Below are positions 26,117 through 33,693 of a stretch of DNA of 64,000 nt, piece by piece; within the stretch, counting starts at the first letter, position 1, and each line of letters starts with the position of its first letter. Origin of the DNA: Thermomicrobiales bacterium. Lineage in GTDB: Bacteria > Chloroflexota > Chloroflexia > Thermomicrobiales > UBA6265. The stretch covers positions 62,001 through 126,000 of the forward strand of contig JAGQGU010000005.1 in the NCBI GenBank assembly GCA_020432165.1. Direction: 5' to 3'. The notes under the pieces were generated by a model. That model saw only the letters and a list, made by a program, of their open reading frames with translations, ran no database searches and had not been told where the DNA came from. The position numbers and the translations under genes are program-made.

Positions 26117-27349
26117 GTGACACGAGTTGTCGTGACCGGAGTGGGTGCCGTAAGCCCGCTCGGCATCGGGATTGATGCCCTGTGGAATGGCCTGACGGAA
26201 GGTCGATCTGGTATCCGTCACATACAACATTTTGATACAACAAATCTGGATGTGAAGATTGCGGGTGAGGTACCCGATTTCCAGGCGCGTGAGTTCATGG
26301 ACTTCAAGGCGGCCAAGCGCATGGATCGCTTCGCGCAGTTCGCCGTCGCGGCCACCCGCGAGGCTCTCGCGATGAGTGGTCTCGAGATCACCGACGAGAA
26401 TACCGACCGCATCGGCATCATGATGAACACCGGCGGCGGTGGTTTTCCGGCTATCGAGAACGAAGTTGGGGTGATGCTCAACGGAGGACCGAAGCGCGTC
26501 AGCCCCTTCCTCATTCCGATCTTCGCACCGAATATGGCGAGTTGTCAGGTGGCGATGCAGTTCGGTGTGCACGGACCAACCGTGACATCGGTCGCGGCCT
26601 GTGCTGCCGGTATTCAGGCATTTGTCGATGCGGTTAATATGATCCAGCGCGGCGATGCCGATGTGGTCATCACGGGTGGAACCGAAGGCGGTATCACACC
26701 GGTGGCAATTGCCAGCCTGAGCAATATGGGCGCACTGAGCCATAACAATGATGATCCGCAGGGTGCCAGCCGTCCGTTCGATATCGCGCGCGATGGTTTT
26801 GTCTTCTCCGAAGGATCTGCCGTCGCCATTCTGGAGAGCGAAGAGCATGCAGCCAGGCGCGGTGCCAATGTCATCTGTAGCGTTGGCGGTGGTAGCTACA
26901 CCTGCGATGCCTTCCACATCACGGCTCCCGATCCCGAGGGCAAGGGTGCTACCCGGGCGATGAAGCAGGCGATGACCAAAGCCGGACTGCAACCTGAGGA
27001 TTTCCAGTACGTGGCAGCGCACGCGACGGCCACAAATATCGGCGATATCGCCGAAACGGGCGCGGTCAAGAACGCCTTCGGCGATCATGCCTACAAGCTG
27101 GCGTTGAGTGCGAACAAGAGCATGGTGGGCCACCTGTTGGGTGCTGCCGGTGCGATCAGTTCGCTGGCGTGTATCCTGGCGATTCGCGATGGTATCGTGC
27201 CGCCGACGATCAATCTGGTGAATCAGGATCCGGCCTGCGATCTCGACTACGTTCCCAACGTGGCGCGTCAGCTGGATGTGCAGAATGCGCTGGCAAACGG
27301 ATTCGGCTTTGGCGGCCAGAACGCGGTCTGCGTTTTCAGCGCCATCTAG
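26117..27349 (+). CDS. fabF: Beta-ketoacyl-ACP synthase II
   Basis: 410 residues, standard FabF length. Triad: SVAACAAG (Cys162), AAHATAT (His302) and NKSMVGHLLGAAG (His339). It elongates acyl chains by decarboxylative condensation with malonyl-ACP. I start at GTG 26117 (VTRVVVTGVGAVSPLG), since AAAGGAA lies 9 bases upstream and VTRVVVTG is the usual N-terminus. An ATG 11 codons earlier is the alternative. TAGAAT at about 26023 could be its -10. Confidence 0.94.
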   Translation: MTRVVVTGVGAVSPLGIGIDALWNGLTEGRSGIRHIQHFDTTNLDVKIAGEVPDFQAREFMDFKAAKRMDRFAQFAVAATREALAMSGLEITDENTDRIGIMMNTGGGGFPAIENEVGVMLNGGPKRVSPFLIPIFAPNMASCQVAMQFGVHGPTVTSVAACAAGIQAFVDAVNMIQRGDADVVITGGTEGGITPVAIASLSNMGALSHNNDDPQGASRPFDIARDGFVFSEGSAVAILESEEHAARRGANVICSVGGGSYTCDAFHITAPDPEGKGATRAMKQAMTKAGLQPEDFQYVAAHATATNIGDIAETGAVKNAFGDHAYKLALSANKSMVGHLLGAAGAISSLACILAIRDGIVPPTINLVNQDPACDLDYVPNVARQLDVQNALANGFGFGGQNAVCVFSAI

Positions 27350-27429
27350 GGTCTGCGCGGTATACTCGAAGCGGAAGAGGCCGGCCAACACCGGCAATAT
27401 GCGTGTGCACTACTCAGAGGATGTCACTC

Positions 27430-27897
27430 ATGCCGGTCATGATCTGGAATCGCAAGAAGAGCCATCAGCCTGCCGATATGGCGGTTGGGCCGAAGGCATA
27501 CATCAGCGGCTATCAGTTCACGTTGAAGGGTTCGCCGCGCTTCTATGAAGATGTGAAGCGCATCATCAGCGATGGTGGTGCCCAGGTTTACTTCAGCGAA
27601 GCTCTGACCTACGAGCGTGGTGCAGCAGTGGCACTCTGGCGCGTCCGCACGAATGTCTTCGACTGGCTTCCGAAGCTCTATGATTTTTGGGTTGAGCAGG
27701 AACGCACCGAGCCGATCGCGAGCACCTTCCACCTCTATCTGCCGAGCGATCTGAAATACCCCGCGCTTGATCTCCGCACGCATTCCCCGGCGGAGGTTGA
27801 AGCCTTCATCCGCGCGAATGCACCGGTGAAGGATGACAGCCCGTTCACCGGCCGCACGAAGCTGGGGCCACCCGAGAACTTCGTCAATCCGAAATAG
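27430..27897 (+). CDS. Conserved protein of unknown function
   Basis: 155 residues, soluble, no signal or membrane segment. I recognise no domain. It has a mixed alpha/beta pattern with aromatic-rich blocks (SGYQFTLKGSPRFYEDV, FDWLPKLYDFWVEQER, STFHLYLPSDLKYPALD). AGAGG lies 9 bases before ATG 27430; ATG 27421 in the same frame is a weaker choice because it abuts the SD. It stands alone between fabF and a bidirectional-looking terminator. Confidence 0.7.
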   Translation: MPVMIWNRKKSHQPADMAVGPKAYISGYQFTLKGSPRFYEDVKRIISDGGAQVYFSEALTYERGAAVALWRVRTNVFDWLPKLYDFWVEQERTEPIASTFHLYLPSDLKYPALDLRTHSPAEVEAFIRANAPVKDDSPFTGRTKLGPPENFVNPK

Positions 27898-27906
27898 AAC
27901 GATGAG

Positions 27907-27937
27907 CAAAACCCGGTTCGCAATGAACCGGGTTTTG
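27907..27937. terminator. Terminator between convergent genes
   Basis: CAAAACCCGGTTC (27907-27919) pairs perfectly with GAACCGGGTTTTG (27925-27937), 13 base pairs, then CTGTTATT. Confidence 0.8.
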
Positions 27938-27971
27938 CTGTTATTCGGCAACCAGCGCAGGTGGATAAGAC

Positions 27972-28607
27972 TCAATCCCCAACGTTCTCGGAGGAGAGTT
28001 CAGCTTCGATAATCGGGCGAAGCCGCTCCGTCAATACAGCGATCTGTTCGGGATGTTCTTTCCAGCATTGGGCAGCGGTGGCGGTGTGCATACAGAAGAG
28101 GACTTCGTCCTCGTCATGGATCGACCAACCAACCGAACAGCGCGCGACACGCTGATTCCCGCGGAAGGGAATGCCAAGGCGGGTACGGGTGAGCATCGGG
28201 CAACCGATGATCGGCTCGCTATTGTCCTGCGCATCGATTTTGTGCAGACGCATCGGCTGAAGTGGCGCCAATTGCACAGCGCTCGCCTTTAGTACCTGCG
28301 GGGATGTTGGCATCTCCGGCAACGCCGTACGCTGAGGCGCATTGCGACGCTTCGGCTTGGCAGCGTTGCCAGTACGAGCCCGCTCCGGGGGTGCAGGTAT
28401 GGGTTCAGCGCGAGAAGGAGCCGCACTATCGTCCTGGGAAGGAGCGTTATCGCTCGCGACAGACACGGAGACATCGCTCACGAGGGGTGATGCTCCGTTG
28501 CCACGCTTATTGCGACGACGACGATTGCGCCGTCGTCCAGTATTACCTTGTGAATCCGCGGATGCGGTCTCGGGCGAAGGCGTATGTTGCCTTTCCTGCT
28601 CGTCCAA
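27972..28607 (-). CDS. Arg-rich protein with a four-Cys C-terminal domain, unknown function
   Basis: 211 residues from a TTG start with AGGAG six bases upstream; an ATG 11 codons earlier is possible. Residues about 15-105 are low-complexity with an Arg/Lys tract (GRRRNRRRRNKRG) and Pro/Ala-rich stretches, likely disordered and possibly nucleic-acid binding. The C-terminal part has cysteines spaced C-x20-C-x14-C-x8-C (from IIGCPMLTRTRLG to AAQCWKEHPE). The CP...NxRC...C...C layout recalls a Cys domain widespread in Chloroflexi proteins (CPYLGL-type), from memory; a metal site is plausible. It overlaps the DUF1232 gene by 65 bases. Confidence 0.68.
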   Translation of the reverse strand: MDEQERQHTPSPETASADSQGNTGRRRNRRRRNKRGNGASPLVSDVSVSVASDNAPSQDDSAAPSRAEPIPAPPERARTGNAAKPKRRNAPQRTALPEMPTSPQVLKASAVQLAPLQPMRLHKIDAQDNSEPIIGCPMLTRTRLGIPFRGNQRVARCSVGWSIHDEDEVLFCMHTATAAQCWKEHPEQIAVLTERLRPIIEAELSSENVGD

Positions 28608-28998
28608 TCTGAACTCCTGTGGTGATGACAAGCCGACCAATGCGTTTGGCCAGGCTGATCACCAGCGCGATATCGTTATCGATCTCCTGCCAGGTCATAC
28701 CCGCCCGCTCAAGATGCGATTCCGCCAATGCCGTCGGCATACTGCGCAACGACTGACGAATACTCATGAGCAGTACCCAGGCATCGTCCAGCTGACCTGC
28801 CACCGGGATAATGCCCGGGATGAGATCAATTGGAGAAACTGCATATACACCACCCGCACCAAGCAATGCCTTGCTTGCGACTGGTACATCGGGATCGACC
28901 AGTATCTGCTTGCTCAGCGCCATGTAGTTCGGTAGTCGCTTCACCAGTTTGGTAAAGCGTTCCCGATCAGATGCTGGCAGCAGATACTCTTCACTCAC
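28543..28998 (-). CDS. DUF1232 (YkvA-type) membrane protein
   Basis: 151 residues. The DUF1232 core is GGVYAVSPIDLIPGIIPVAGQLDDAWVLL, a short hydrophobic hairpin, followed by a long helical C-terminal half (SLAKRIGRLVITTGVQIG). The GTG start overlaps the proline dehydrogenase stop by GTGA, so it is coupled to it. Family function is unknown. Confidence 0.82.
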   Translation of the reverse strand: MSEEYLLPASDRERFTKLVKRLPNYMALSKQILVDPDVPVASKALLGAGGVYAVSPIDLIPGIIPVAGQLDDAWVLLMSIRQSLRSMPTALAESHLERAGMTWQEIDNDIALVISLAKRIGRLVITTGVQIGRAGKATYAFARDRIRGFTR

Positions 28999-29918
28999 TT
29001 CGATCGATCCAGGAACTGGCGCGCCACGAAGAAGGCATTGGCGGGGCGCTCGGCGATACGGCGGGAATAGTACGGATACCAATCCTTGCCGAAGGGTGTG
29101 TACACCCGCATATTGTACCCCTTGCTTCGCAGTCGCTCCTGCTCGTTCTGACGCACACCGTAGAGCATCTGGAACTCGAAACGATCCGGGGTGATTTGGT
29201 TCTTACGTGCATAATCGATGGCTTCATCGATCAATGTCGGATCGTGTGTGGCGATGGCCGGATACTTGCCCTTCTTCAGCAGCATACGCATGAGTTGACG
29301 ATAGGCGGCATCGTTCTCCTTGCTGCCCATGGCCAGCGTTTCCGGTTCAGAGTATGCGCCCTTCACCAAACGTACACGCGCCTGGCGCTCGATCATCTCC
29401 AGCACATCCTCGCCGGTGCGATAAAGCATGGTCTGCAGCACGATACCGACATGATCGCCGTATTCATCGTGGGCGTCGCGGAAGATAGCCAGGGTGCGAT
29501 CGGTATAGTCCGAACCCTCCATATCGACGCGGACGAAGCCGTTCACCTCGCGGGCGACATCGAGAATGCGATTGAGATTCGCCCGGGTCAGTTCATCACT
29601 GAGATCCATGCCCAACATCGTCAGTTTCACCGAGACATTTGGCTCGATCTCGGCTGCAGCCGCCTGGCGAAGCACATCGGCGTAGCTCACTACGGCCATG
29701 GATGCGGCTTCCTCCGAGTTGACATTCTCGCCGAGGAGATCGAGCGTCACATTGATCCCCTGCTGCTTGAAACCAAGAGCGACCGCAATCGCCTCCTCGG
29801 CGGTGTCGCCGGCAACAAAGCGGCCAACCATCTCACGCGCCTTGCTGTTCGTCTCGAACATCTTGCGCACCTGCGGGATATCGGCCACGCCCAGCACTGC
29901 CTTACGGGACAAACTCAT
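28995..29918 (-). CDS. Proline dehydrogenase (monofunctional)
   Basis: 307 residues, FAD-dependent TIM barrel that oxidises proline to 1-pyrroline-5-carboxylate. Family marks: GINVTLDLLGENV, VNGFVRVDMEGSDY, VRLVKGAYSE and EFQMLYGVRQNEQERL, and the C-terminal YYSRRIAERPAN with the paired Arg residues that bind proline carboxylate. No P5C dehydrogenase domain or gene is nearby. GGAGAA lies 8 bases before ATG 29918. Confidence 0.95.
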   Translation of the reverse strand: MSLSRKAVLGVADIPQVRKMFETNSKAREMVGRFVAGDTAEEAIAVALGFKQQGINVTLDLLGENVNSEEAASMAVVSYADVLRQAAAAEIEPNVSVKLTMLGMDLSDELTRANLNRILDVAREVNGFVRVDMEGSDYTDRTLAIFRDAHDEYGDHVGIVLQTMLYRTGEDVLEMIERQARVRLVKGAYSEPETLAMGSKENDAAYRQLMRMLLKKGKYPAIATHDPTLIDEAIDYARKNQITPDRFEFQMLYGVRQNEQERLRSKGYNMRVYTPFGKDWYPYYSRRIAERPANAFFVARQFLDRSK

Positions 29919-29944
29919 GATCGTTCTCCACTCTTCTCAAAAAA

Positions 29945-31267
29945 CTACCCCGCAAGCCAATCCAATACGGCTGCGGCTGTCCAACTCTGTGCATCCGATC
30001 CCAGGCCCTCACCCGTTATCGGATTCATGTACTCAAAGAATCCTGCGTACTCCACCTGCGCCAAAGCATCGCGACGCAATTCGTCGGCGATATCGAACTC
30101 GCCAATACGCTGCCAGGCATACCAGAAGAGCCAGTTGATGACCGGCCAAACCGGTCCTCGCCAGTAGCGCGTGGGATTGAACTGGGGTGCGTGTAGGCTC
30201 GTACTGGGAGGTAGCTGCCATTTCAGATAGGGATGGCCCACCATATCCTCGCTGTGCCAGTACTTGAGTGCCGCTGCTCGCACCGATGGCGAAACCTGGC
30301 CTGCCAAAATCGGGGAGATGGCGGCAAGAGTATTCACATCGATCGATTCGCCGCTGATGACATCCAGATCCAGACAACGACCATCTTCCCAGCGACCGGC
30401 GAGACCACGACGTCCATTGAGAATCCACTCCTCGATGATATCGAGGTCCTCCAGTGCTGCTCCGGCCAGCGTGGCGATGTGCATCAGACTCTCGTTGGCG
30501 GTGACCAGAATCGCGCTGAAGAAGACATCCTTCACCCGAAACGGAAGCTTGCCATAGGCGGCATCGACACGATAGTTGTTCCGCTTGAGGACCTCCAGAA
30601 TCCAGATGAAGCGATCGTAATCGTCATTCGTCGGCCGCTGGGATGGATCTGTAACATGAGTGAGATCACGACGAATGTAAGGTGGCAAATCGTCCTTCGG
30701 CACATCAATCCGGGCCATGGCGGCATCCCAACGTGGGGAGTTATCCATACCGCTCTCCCACGGATGCACAATAGTGACAAGGCCAGAGTTCTCGGGATCA
30801 CGTGCGGAGGCCAGATACCGATGCCAGGCGAGCAGTGGTTGATAGAATTCGCGAGCGATTTCGCCGCGACGCGAACCCGGGGCGATATCGATAAGCTGGC
30901 GAATAGCAATCGCGTGAACAGGTGGTTGTGTAATGCCGCTCGTCGCAATCGCTTGCGGAGCATCCTTGCTGGCGTATCGTGTGCCCCAACGATCGGCATC
31001 GGGGAAGTATGATTCCGGTGAAACGTCGGGATTGTATTGAATATGCGGAATCATGCCATTGCGCCACTGCCCCTGCAGCAGGTGTCGCATCTCGGCAAGA
31101 GCGCGATCGAGATCTACATGACCGAGACCAATCGAGATGAAGGCAGCATCCCAACTCCACTGATGCGGATAGAGGCTGGGTGCAGCCTTAATCGATGATC
31201 CGGTATCGTTGGCACGAAGGATATCGGCAGCCCGGGCAGCAAGTGGATTGGCAGGGTCATACGGCAT
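29945..31267 (-). CDS. GH63-like glycoside hydrolase (mannosylglycerate hydrolase-type)
   Basis: 440 residues, all-alpha (alpha/alpha)6 barrel. The catalytic Asp sits in HPWESGMDNSPRWD and the C-terminal general base Glu in FEYMNPITGEGLGSDAQSW, as in thermophile mannosylglycerate hydrolases of family GH63. The SLYPHQWSWDAAFISIG start and YWRGPVWPVINWLF are shared with these enzymes. It may recover the compatible solute mannosylglycerate or glucosylglycerate, or act on another alpha-glycoside. Cytoplasmic: no signal peptide. GGAG is 11 bases before the ATG. Confidence 0.8.
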   Translation of the reverse strand: MPYDPANPLAARAADILRANDTGSSIKAAPSLYPHQWSWDAAFISIGLGHVDLDRALAEMRHLLQGQWRNGMIPHIQYNPDVSPESYFPDADRWGTRYASKDAPQAIATSGITQPPVHAIAIRQLIDIAPGSRRGEIAREFYQPLLAWHRYLASARDPENSGLVTIVHPWESGMDNSPRWDAAMARIDVPKDDLPPYIRRDLTHVTDPSQRPTNDDYDRFIWILEVLKRNNYRVDAAYGKLPFRVKDVFFSAILVTANESLMHIATLAGAALEDLDIIEEWILNGRRGLAGRWEDGRCLDLDVISGESIDVNTLAAISPILAGQVSPSVRAAALKYWHSEDMVGHPYLKWQLPPSTSLHAPQFNPTRYWRGPVWPVINWLFWYAWQRIGEFDIADELRRDALAQVEYAGFFEYMNPITGEGLGSDAQSWTAAAVLDWLAG

Positions 31268-31364
31268 AGGCCGAGGCTCCGATCACAAGCGGGAGACCAT
31301 CCTCCCGCATATGCAAGAATACCGCGAAATCACCCATTCCGGGGCGCAGCGCAACGAGGAGACC

Positions 31365-32669
31365 ATGTCAACAAAGCCGAGCCAGATTCGCGACTCCCTT
31401 TATGGATTGATGCCGATTTCCACTGAGGCTCTGACGATTCTGCGGCTACCCGAGTTCCTGCGGCTGGATGGTATTCAGCAACTGGGATTCGCCAGCCGCA
31501 TCTGGCCAGGGGCAAAGCACACACGCTTTGAACACTCGCTTGGAGTCATGCATCTCGCCGAACTGGCAGTGACGCATCTGCGCGCGCTCCCGTCAGGCGG
31601 AGAGATTTCGGACGATGATGCCCGGGTCGTGATTGCCGCAGCGCTGCTCCATGATATCGGTCATTACCCCTTCAGCCACGCCATCGAGGAGTTGGGACCG
31701 CCGATTCGCAATCATGAGGAGGTCGGTCGTGCGCTGATCATATCGAGTGAGATCGCGGACGTACTGCGCGATGTCTGGCAAATCGATCCGGCTCGCGTGG
31801 CGGGGATGATTCACGGTGGCGACCTGCAAGGCAATGATCGTGTTCTGCGCGGACTTCTCAGCGGCACACTGGATGTGGATAAGCTGGACTACCTGCCCCG
31901 CGATGCCCGCGCATGCAACGTGCCCTATGGCGGTGTCGATACCGAGCGGCTCATCGATGCCCTCACGATCGTGGAGACACCGACCAGGGAGCGACGTATC
32001 GGTATCGGCGACAAGGGAATTTCGCCACTGCACTCCCTAATCAATGCGCGCCAGGAGATGTTTGACAACGTTTACTGGCATCACACCAATCGCGCCTGCA
32101 TGGTGATGCTGCTACGGGCGGTGCAGGATGCGCTCATCGCTGGCTGCATCAAGGCGGATTCGCTCACCAACCACACCGATGCCAGTCTGTTGGCAATGTT
32201 ACAGACTGATGCCATGCCGGATGCAACACGTGAGCTGGCACAGGCACTGGCGTTACGACGTATCCATAAGCGCGGTATCGAGATCAGCGCTCGCGCATCC
32301 GATTTGTACGATCGTATCGGGCAGCTCTGGTACGCACCAGCAAAGAGAAGACAGGTTGAACTGGCGATGGCTGCGCGTCTGCAGTCCATGTTGAGTACAC
32401 CGGTGGCGAGCACCGCGATTCTGATCGATATTCCCAAGCCAGAGCGCTGGAAAACCGATGTATGGGTGCAATTCGAACGCGCACCGATCGGTATGGAGCC
32501 ACTGATGCACTGGCAAGATGTGGTGGGTATGAACGATGCTGATTTGAAGAACTACGAGGAACATCGACGGCTGGTGCGGCTGGTAACCGAAGCATCGATC
32601 GCCGAAGCCGTGCGTACTCATTGGGAAGAATTACTCGTCCCGAGTCTGGAGGAAACGGATGTCGATTGA
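31365..32669 (+). CDS. HD superfamily phosphohydrolase (dGTPase/YwfO-like)
   Basis: 434 residues. HD residues are in GAKHTRFEHSLGVMHLA (His, His) and AALLHDIGHYPFSHAIEEL (His-Asp), with a later Asp in TLDVDKLDYLPRDARAC, a set typical of COG1078 dNTP phosphohydrolases. ATG 31365 is preceded by GAGGAGA; the longer upstream frame crosses the divergent GH63 promoter region. It overlaps a 40-residue membrane protein gene at its 3' end. Confidence 0.88.
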   Translation: MSTKPSQIRDSLYGLMPISTEALTILRLPEFLRLDGIQQLGFASRIWPGAKHTRFEHSLGVMHLAELAVTHLRALPSGGEISDDDARVVIAAALLHDIGHYPFSHAIEELGPPIRNHEEVGRALIISSEIADVLRDVWQIDPARVAGMIHGGDLQGNDRVLRGLLSGTLDVDKLDYLPRDARACNVPYGGVDTERLIDALTIVETPTRERRIGIGDKGISPLHSLINARQEMFDNVYWHHTNRACMVMLLRAVQDALIAGCIKADSLTNHTDASLLAMLQTDAMPDATRELAQALALRRIHKRGIEISARASDLYDRIGQLWYAPAKRRQVELAMAARLQSMLSTPVASTAILIDIPKPERWKTDVWVQFERAPIGMEPLMHWQDVVGMNDADLKNYEEHRRLVRLVTEASIAEAVRTHWEELLVPSLEETDVD

Positions 32670-32781
32670 ACATGACGAGGAAAATGACATTGATGTTAGC
32701 GGCCATCTGACCTATGGGTTATTTGGTGGCGTTCTGTTCCTGATGGTCGCATTGATCCTGATGATTGCGATGGCGAGTTAA
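32659..32781 (+). CDS. Small single-span membrane protein (40 residues)
   Basis: An ATG preceded by GGAGG six bases upstream, overlapping the HD gene stop by 11 bases. The peptide has an acidic N-terminus (MSIEHDEENDIDVSGHL) and one transmembrane helix (GLFGGVLFLMVALILMIAMA). Good SD, overlap and a clean hydrophobic segment support it as a real, translationally coupled gene. Function unknown; it might localise or modulate the HD enzyme. Confidence 0.62.
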   Translation: MSIEHDEENDIDVSGHLTYGLFGGVLFLMVALILMIAMAS

Positions 32782-32846
32782 CACGCTGTGCGACAGACGA
32801 TAGACTTGAATGAGAGTTAGCGGTATCCGCGCCATCGAAGTCATTC

Positions 32847-32926
32847 TGAACAGTGTTCAGAAAACCTATTGACATTCACCGCATCGTGCCCTATTGTTCG
32901 AATGCGGGCATGATGAACGTTGTTCA
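32847..32926 (+). promoter_or_regulatory. TetR promoter with two palindromic operators
   Basis: TTGACA (32869-32874), 17-base spacer, TATTGT (32892-32897). TGAACAGTGTTCA (32847-32859) lies just upstream of the -35 and TGAACGTTGTTCA (32914-32926) about 16 bases after the -10; both are TGAAC-N3-GTTCA. Two identical-type sites bracketing the promoter suggest autorepression by the TetR protein encoded next. Confidence 0.75.
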
Positions 32927-32953
32927 GAAGTGTTACCGATGTTAGGAGTTTAC

Positions 32954-33628
32954 GTGAAAGGTGCCACAGCCAAACGAGAACGCAATCGGGCAGAGATGCG
33001 GCAATCGATTCTCGATGCATCGCATGAGATCGTGGCCAGGGGCGGTATTGAAGCGCTGACCATTCGCGGAATCGCGAAAGATCTGGGCTACTCCGCTGGC
33101 GCAATCTACGACTACTTCGACTCGAAAGAGGACATTGTGCACTGTCTCTACTTCGAGGGATCAGGTGGTCTCGCCGCAGTGATGGATCAATGCTGCCAGG
33201 ATGCAGATGAAGACAGCGATGTCTTCACGATGCTGGAAACCCTGGCGTTCGCCTACCGCCATCACTCGCTTGCCCATTCCGAGATGTACCGCCTGGTATT
33301 CGGGGTGCTGAAGCAACCGAATCCCGAGGAAAGTGATCTCGATGAATTCTCGCTTGGAGGACTCGATACGCTCCTGAAGATCGTGCAACGAGGCATTGAT
33401 CGTGGAGACCTTATGGATGTTCCGGCCATGGTGATAGCCACCTCCGCCTGGACAGCCGTTCACGGATTCACCAGCCTGGAAGTGAGCGAACACTTCCGCT
33501 CCCTGGAATCAGCAGGAGTTCAGGGCCTGACACAGGGTGAGACAACGGATGCACTCTTCCTGAGTTGCGTACAAGCCATCCTGCGCGCCTGGGCGACGCC
33601 ACAAGGGCTCCAGAAACTCGGCAACTAA
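32954..33628 (+). CDS. TetR-family transcriptional regulator
   Basis: 224 residues from a GTG with AGGAG about six bases upstream. The N-terminal helix-turn-helix is IVARGGIEALTIRGIAKDLGYSAGAIYDYFDSKEDIV, characteristic of TetR. The C-terminal ligand domain has a TetR_C-like AVHGFTSLEVSEHF segment. It very likely represses itself and the MMPL exporter 65 bases downstream through the TGAAC-N3-GTTCA sites. Its inducer is unknown. Confidence 0.92.
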   Translation: MKGATAKRERNRAEMRQSILDASHEIVARGGIEALTIRGIAKDLGYSAGAIYDYFDSKEDIVHCLYFEGSGGLAAVMDQCCQDADEDSDVFTMLETLAFAYRHHSLAHSEMYRLVFGVLKQPNPEESDLDEFSLGGLDTLLKIVQRGIDRGDLMDVPAMVIATSAWTAVHGFTSLEVSEHFRSLESAGVQGLTQGETTDALFLSCVQAILRAWATPQGLQKLGN

Positions 33629-33693
33629 CATCGTCACCACATGCCCGCCAGACGCACGCCACGGTACCCACCGTGGAATCTGGAGGGAACGCT

